Source: Neobacillus sp. YX16
Lineage (GTDB): Bacteria; Bacillota; Bacilli; Bacillales; Cytobacillaceae
Direction of reading: 5' to 3'
DNA length: 64,000 bases
NCBI RefSeq assembly: GCF_030123505.1
Contig: NZ_CP126115.1
Coordinates: 1,874,001-1,938,000, forward strand
Shown here: one piece after another, positions 61,555 to 64,000 of the stretch
Numbering within the stretch: the first letter of the stretch is position 1
How the letters are laid out: each line of letters begins with the position of its first letter
Notes under the pieces: model-generated
Databases searched by the model: none
What the model saw: the letters and a program-made list of their open reading frames with translations, nothing else
What the model was told of the DNA's origin: nothing
Position numbers and translations under genes: made by a program

Positions 61555-61583
61555 TTGCATATAAAATTTGGTTATGGTATAGT
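61555..61583 (+). promoter_or_regulatory. Sigma-A promoter of the rimP-nusA-infB operon
   Basis: TTGCAT (61555-61560), 17 bp, TATAGT (61578-61583) with an extended -10 TGG. The start at about 61590 leaves a leader of about 145 bases. Confidence 0.72.
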
Positions 61584-61617
61584 TTTATTGGAAATACTAA
61601 GAAATACTCTCGTGTTC

Positions 61618-61646
61618 AAGAGTGGGGAAACCCGCTCTTTCGTTTT
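61618..61646 (+). terminator. Leader terminator (attenuator) upstream of rimP
   Basis: AAGAGTGGG (61618-61626) pairs with CCCGCTCTT (61631-61639) around a GAAA tetraloop with one wobble. The T-tract that follows is broken (TCGTTTTTG). It lies after the promoter and before rimP, so it can end transcription before the operon. Broken T-tracts are typical of NusA-dependent terminators, and nusA is in this operon. Confidence 0.65.
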
Positions 61647-61735
61647 TGTATACAGTTTTTTTTGAAGAGTTATTTATAAAACTTTCCGTGAATTACCAAT
61701 AATATGGGTGAGCATGTCGGTAAAGGAGGTTAAAC

Positions 61736-62206
61736 ATGAGCAAAGTAACGGAAGTAGTAGAAGAGCTAGCGCAGCCAATTATCCAGGAGCTTGGATTAGA
61801 ATTGGTGGAAATCGAGTTTGTTAAAGAAGGGAAAAACTGGTTTCTGCGCGTATATATTGATAAAGAAAACGGTGTTGATATAGAGGACTGTGGCAATGTC
61901 AGTGAACGGCTTAGTGAAAAACTCGATGAGCTTGACCCGATAACCCAAAATTATTTTCTTGAGGTATCTTCTCCAGGTGCAGAACGACCGCTTAAAAAAG
62001 CAAAAGATTTTGAAAAGGCAATTGGTAAAAATGTGTTCATTAAAACATACGAGCCGATTGACGGTGAAAAAGGTTTTGAAGGGGAATTACTTTATTATGA
62101 CGGGCAAACAGTAAAAGTAGAGATGAAAATCAAAACCCGTAAAAAAGTAATTGAAATTCCTTTTGAAAAAGTGGCTAGTGCAAGACTAGCAGTTATTTTT
62201 TCATAA
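61736..62206 (+). CDS. rimP: Ribosome maturation factor RimP
   Basis: RimP is needed for 30S maturation. The 156 residues equal B. subtilis YlxS: N-terminal domain ([38 protein letters not shown] in part), [10 protein letters not shown], and a C-terminal SH3-like domain ([20 protein letters not shown]). AAAGGAGG precedes the ATG. It is the first gene of rimP-nusA-rnpM-rplGB-infB. Confidence 0.95.
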   Translation: MSKVTEVVEELAQPIIQELGLELVEIEFVKEGKNWFLRVYIDKENGVDIEDCGNVSERLSEKLDELDPITQNYFLEVSSPGAERPLKKAKDFEKAIGKNVFIKTYEPIDGEKGFEGELLYYDGQTVKVEMKIKTRKKVIEIPFEKVASARLAVIFS

Positions 62207-62245
62207 TGAAAGATAAATATATAATGGATAGGGGGATATAATCAA

Positions 62246-63367
62246 ATGAGCAGCGAATTATTAGATGCTCTTACGATACTAGAAAGAGAAAAGGGCATTT
62301 CTAGAGATGTTTTAATTGATGCGATTGAAGCTGCACTTGTATCGGCTTATCGACGTAATTTCAACCAAGCCCAAAATGTTCGGATTGATTTGAATTTGCA
62401 ATCTGGCTCAATGAGAGTATTTGCAAGGAAAGAAGTAGTGGATGAGGTTTTTGACCCTCGACTTGAAATATCGTTAGCAGATGCAAGAAACATAAATCCA
62501 AACTATGTTGTTGAAGATGTAGTTGAAATGGAAGTAACACCTAAGGACTTCGGCAGAATTGCTGCCCAAACAGCTAAGCAAGTGGTTACACAAAGGGTTA
62601 GGGAAGCTGAAAGAGGAATTATTTATTCTGAGTTCATCGATCGTGAAGAAGATATCATGACAGGAATTGTTCAAAGGCTTGACTCGAAGTTTATTTATGT
62701 CAGCCTTGGAAAAATTGAAGCGCTGCTGCCTGTAAATGAACAAATGCCAAATGAGCGTTATAAACCTCATGACCGTATAAAGGTTTTTATTACTAAAGTA
62801 GAGAAAACAACAAAGGGTCCTCAGATTTTCGTTTCACGAACACATCCTGGCTTGCTCAAGCGATTGTTCGAAATTGAAGTTCCAGAAATATATGATGGAA
62901 CAGTTGAGATTAAATCTGTTGCTCGTGAAGCAGGAGACCGTTCGAAAATTTCTGTTCATTCGGATAACAATGAAGTTGACCCAGTTGGATCATGTGTAGG
63001 TCCAAAAGGTACAAGGGTTCAAGCCGTTGTGAATGAATTAAAAGGTGAAAAAATTGATATTGTTAAATGGTCTGACAATCCCGTCATCTTTGTTGCAAAT
63101 TCTTTAAGCCCATCTAAAGTTTTAGATGTTATGGTAAATGAAGCTGAAAAAGCGACAACTGTTGTTGTACCAGACTATCAGCTTTCACTAGCAATTGGGA
63201 AGCGTGGACAAAATGCCCGCCTTGCAGCGAAGTTAACAGGTTGGAAAATAGATATCAAATCTGAAACAGAAGCACGTGAACTAGGAATCTATCCACGTGA
63301 AGAAATGATTCGACTTTTTGATGATCAAGTAGATGTTGACTTTAACGAAGAAGAAGAAAAGGAATAA
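62246..63367 (+). CDS. nusA: Transcription termination/antitermination protein NusA
   Basis: NusA binds RNA polymerase and raises pausing and termination at weak terminators. The 373 residues have the N-terminal polymerase-binding domain, an S1 domain ([23 protein letters not shown]), and two KH domains ([45 protein letters not shown]). As usual in Firmicutes it lacks the C-terminal acidic repeats of E. coli NusA. A terminator-like hairpin in the operon leader suggests autoregulation. Confidence 0.97.
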   Translation: MSSELLDALTILEREKGISRDVLIDAIEAALVSAYRRNFNQAQNVRIDLNLQSGSMRVFARKEVVDEVFDPRLEISLADARNINPNYVVEDVVEMEVTPKDFGRIAAQTAKQVVTQRVREAERGIIYSEFIDREEDIMTGIVQRLDSKFIYVSLGKIEALLPVNEQMPNERYKPHDRIKVFITKVEKTTKGPQIFVSRTHPGLLKRLFEIEVPEIYDGTVEIKSVAREAGDRSKISVHSDNNEVDPVGSCVGPKGTRVQAVVNELKGEKIDIVKWSDNPVIFVANSLSPSKVLDVMVNEAEKATTVVVPDYQLSLAIGKRGQNARLAAKLTGWKIDIKSETEARELGIYPREEMIRLFDDQVDVDFNEEEEKE

Positions 63368-63386
63368 TAAATGAGGTGAATGGATT

Positions 63387-63671
63387 GTGAACAATCGTAA
63401 AAAAGTTCCTATGCGGAAGTGTGTCGCAACCGGTGAAATGAAGCCGAAAAAAGAACTCGTTCGCATCGTTCGCTCAAAAGAAGGGGAAGTTTCTATCGAC
63501 TTAACTGGGAAAAAGTCGGGTAGAGGTGCCTACCTTTCTAAGGACAAAGAAGCAGTCCTACTAGCCAAGAAGAAAAATACCTTATCTAATCATTTACAGG
63601 TTACTATAGATGAATCATTATATGATGAACTATTGGATTTGATAGAAAAGGAAAACAGGCAGTCTATATGA
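63387..63671 (+). CDS. rnpM: RNase P modulator RnpM (YlxR)
   Basis: The 94-residue YlxR protein shows the family motif [22 protein letters not shown] and [10 protein letters not shown]. subtilis YlxR has been reported to bind RNase P RNA and lower its activity (RnpM). The GTG at 63387 is preceded by GAGGTGA; a TTG at 63385 is out of frame. The last four bases overlap rplGB. Confidence 0.92.
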   Translation: MNNRKKVPMRKCVATGEMKPKKELVRIVRSKEGEVSIDLTGKKSGRGAYLSKDKEAVLLAKKKNTLSNHLQVTIDESLYDELLDLIEKENRQSI

Positions 63672-63970
63672 ATACAAATCAATGGATGTCGTTACTTGGC
63701 TTAGCCAATCGAGCACGGAAAATCATTTCGGGTGAGGAGCTTTCTGTTAAGGAGATTCGAAGCGGAAAAGCAAAGCTCGTTTTATTATCGGCAGATGCAT
63801 CTGCAAATACGACAAAAAAAATTACAGATAAATGTAAGTCATACGAAGTTCCCTATAAACTAGTGGAAGATCGCCACCTTCTAGGCCAAGCGATTGGCAA
63901 AGAAGCCCGCGTAGTTGTAGCTGTACTGGATAATGGATTTGCAAAAAAACTGATGACGTTGCTCGATTAA
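63668..63970 (+). CDS. rplGB: L7Ae-family RNA-binding protein YlxQ
   Basis: The 100-residue protein has the L7Ae/L30e fold ([37 protein letters not shown] in part; [13 protein letters not shown]) and binds kink-turn RNA in B. subtilis. Its exact role is open. It overlaps rnpM by four bases (ATGA) and is followed after 19 bases by the infB start. Confidence 0.92.
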   Translation: MNTNQWMSLLGLANRARKIISGEELSVKEIRSGKAKLVLLSADASANTTKKITDKCKSYEVPYKLVEDRHLLGQAIGKEARVVVAVLDNGFAKKLMTLLD

Positions 63971-63989
63971 TTCTAGCGGGGGTGAAAAT

Positions 63990-64000
63990 ATGAGTAAAAT
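63990..64000 (+). CDS. infB: Translation initiation factor IF-2 (start only, partial)
   Basis: ATG at 63990 follows GGGGGTGAAA and reads Met-Ser-Lys before the window ends. infB is always next in this operon in Bacillus. Too little is visible to identify it by sequence alone. Confidence 0.7.

Overview
The window is a 64 kb stretch of the conserved core chromosome of an endospore-forming member of the Bacillaceae (Bacillus/Neobacillus-like; I cannot fix the genus from sequence alone). Support comes from gene order that follows the Bacillus subtilis yloC-to-infB block almost gene for gene, from spoVM (a 27-residue sporulation peptide), remA, codY, fapR and prkC, from low GC with AGGAGG-type ribosome binding sites and TTG/GTG starts, and from protein lengths that usually fall within a few residues of the B. 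subtilis proteins. No prophage, transposase, CRISPR array, rRNA or tRNA gene was seen.

Layout: the 3' end of a P-type Ca2+ ATPase (1-204); yloC-remA-gmk-rpoZ; a 300 bp repeat; coaBC-priA; a second copy of that repeat carrying a different repeat inside it; def-fmt-rsmB-rlmN-prpC-prkC-rsgA-rpe-thiN; spoVM; rpmB (the only gene on the minus strand); yloU-fakA; sdaAB-(repeat)-sdaAA-recG; the FapR-controlled fapR-plsX-fabD-fabG-acpP cluster; rnc-smc-ftsY; ylxM-ffh; rpsP-khpA; ylqD-rimM-trmD; rplS behind its own promoter and leader; a type I signal peptidase; rbgA-rnhB; sucCD; dprA; topA; trmFO; a decayed xerC; hslVU-codY; rpsB-tsf; pyrH-frr; uppS-cdsA-dxr-rasP; polC flanked by inverted copies of one repeat; and rimP-nusA-rnpM-rplGB-infB (start only).

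The genes serve nucleotide and cofactor supply (gmk, pyrH, coaBC, thiN, rpe), translation and ribosome assembly (rpmB, rpsP, rplS, rpsB, tsf, frr, rsgA, rbgA, rimM, rimP), formyl-Met processing (def, fmt), membrane lipid and envelope synthesis (fapR regulon, cdsA, uppS, dxr, rasP), DNA replication and segregation (polC, priA, topA, smc, recG, dprA), protein targeting (ftsY, ffh, signal peptidase), and global regulation (codY, prkC/prpC, nusA).

Departures from the expected order carry most of the interest. xerC is reduced to a short frameshifted remnant. proS is absent between rasP and polC, where a structured repeat sits. The fla/che operon found between codY and rpsB in B. subtilis is absent. 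A signal peptidase gene sits between rplS and rbgA. Two unrelated repeat families are present, with one copy inserted inside another. The rimP-nusA leader carries a promoter followed by a terminator-like hairpin with an interrupted U-tract, as expected for NusA autoregulation. I found no convincing wholly new multi-gene system; the best candidates for undescribed biology are the repeat families and the leader RNAs.
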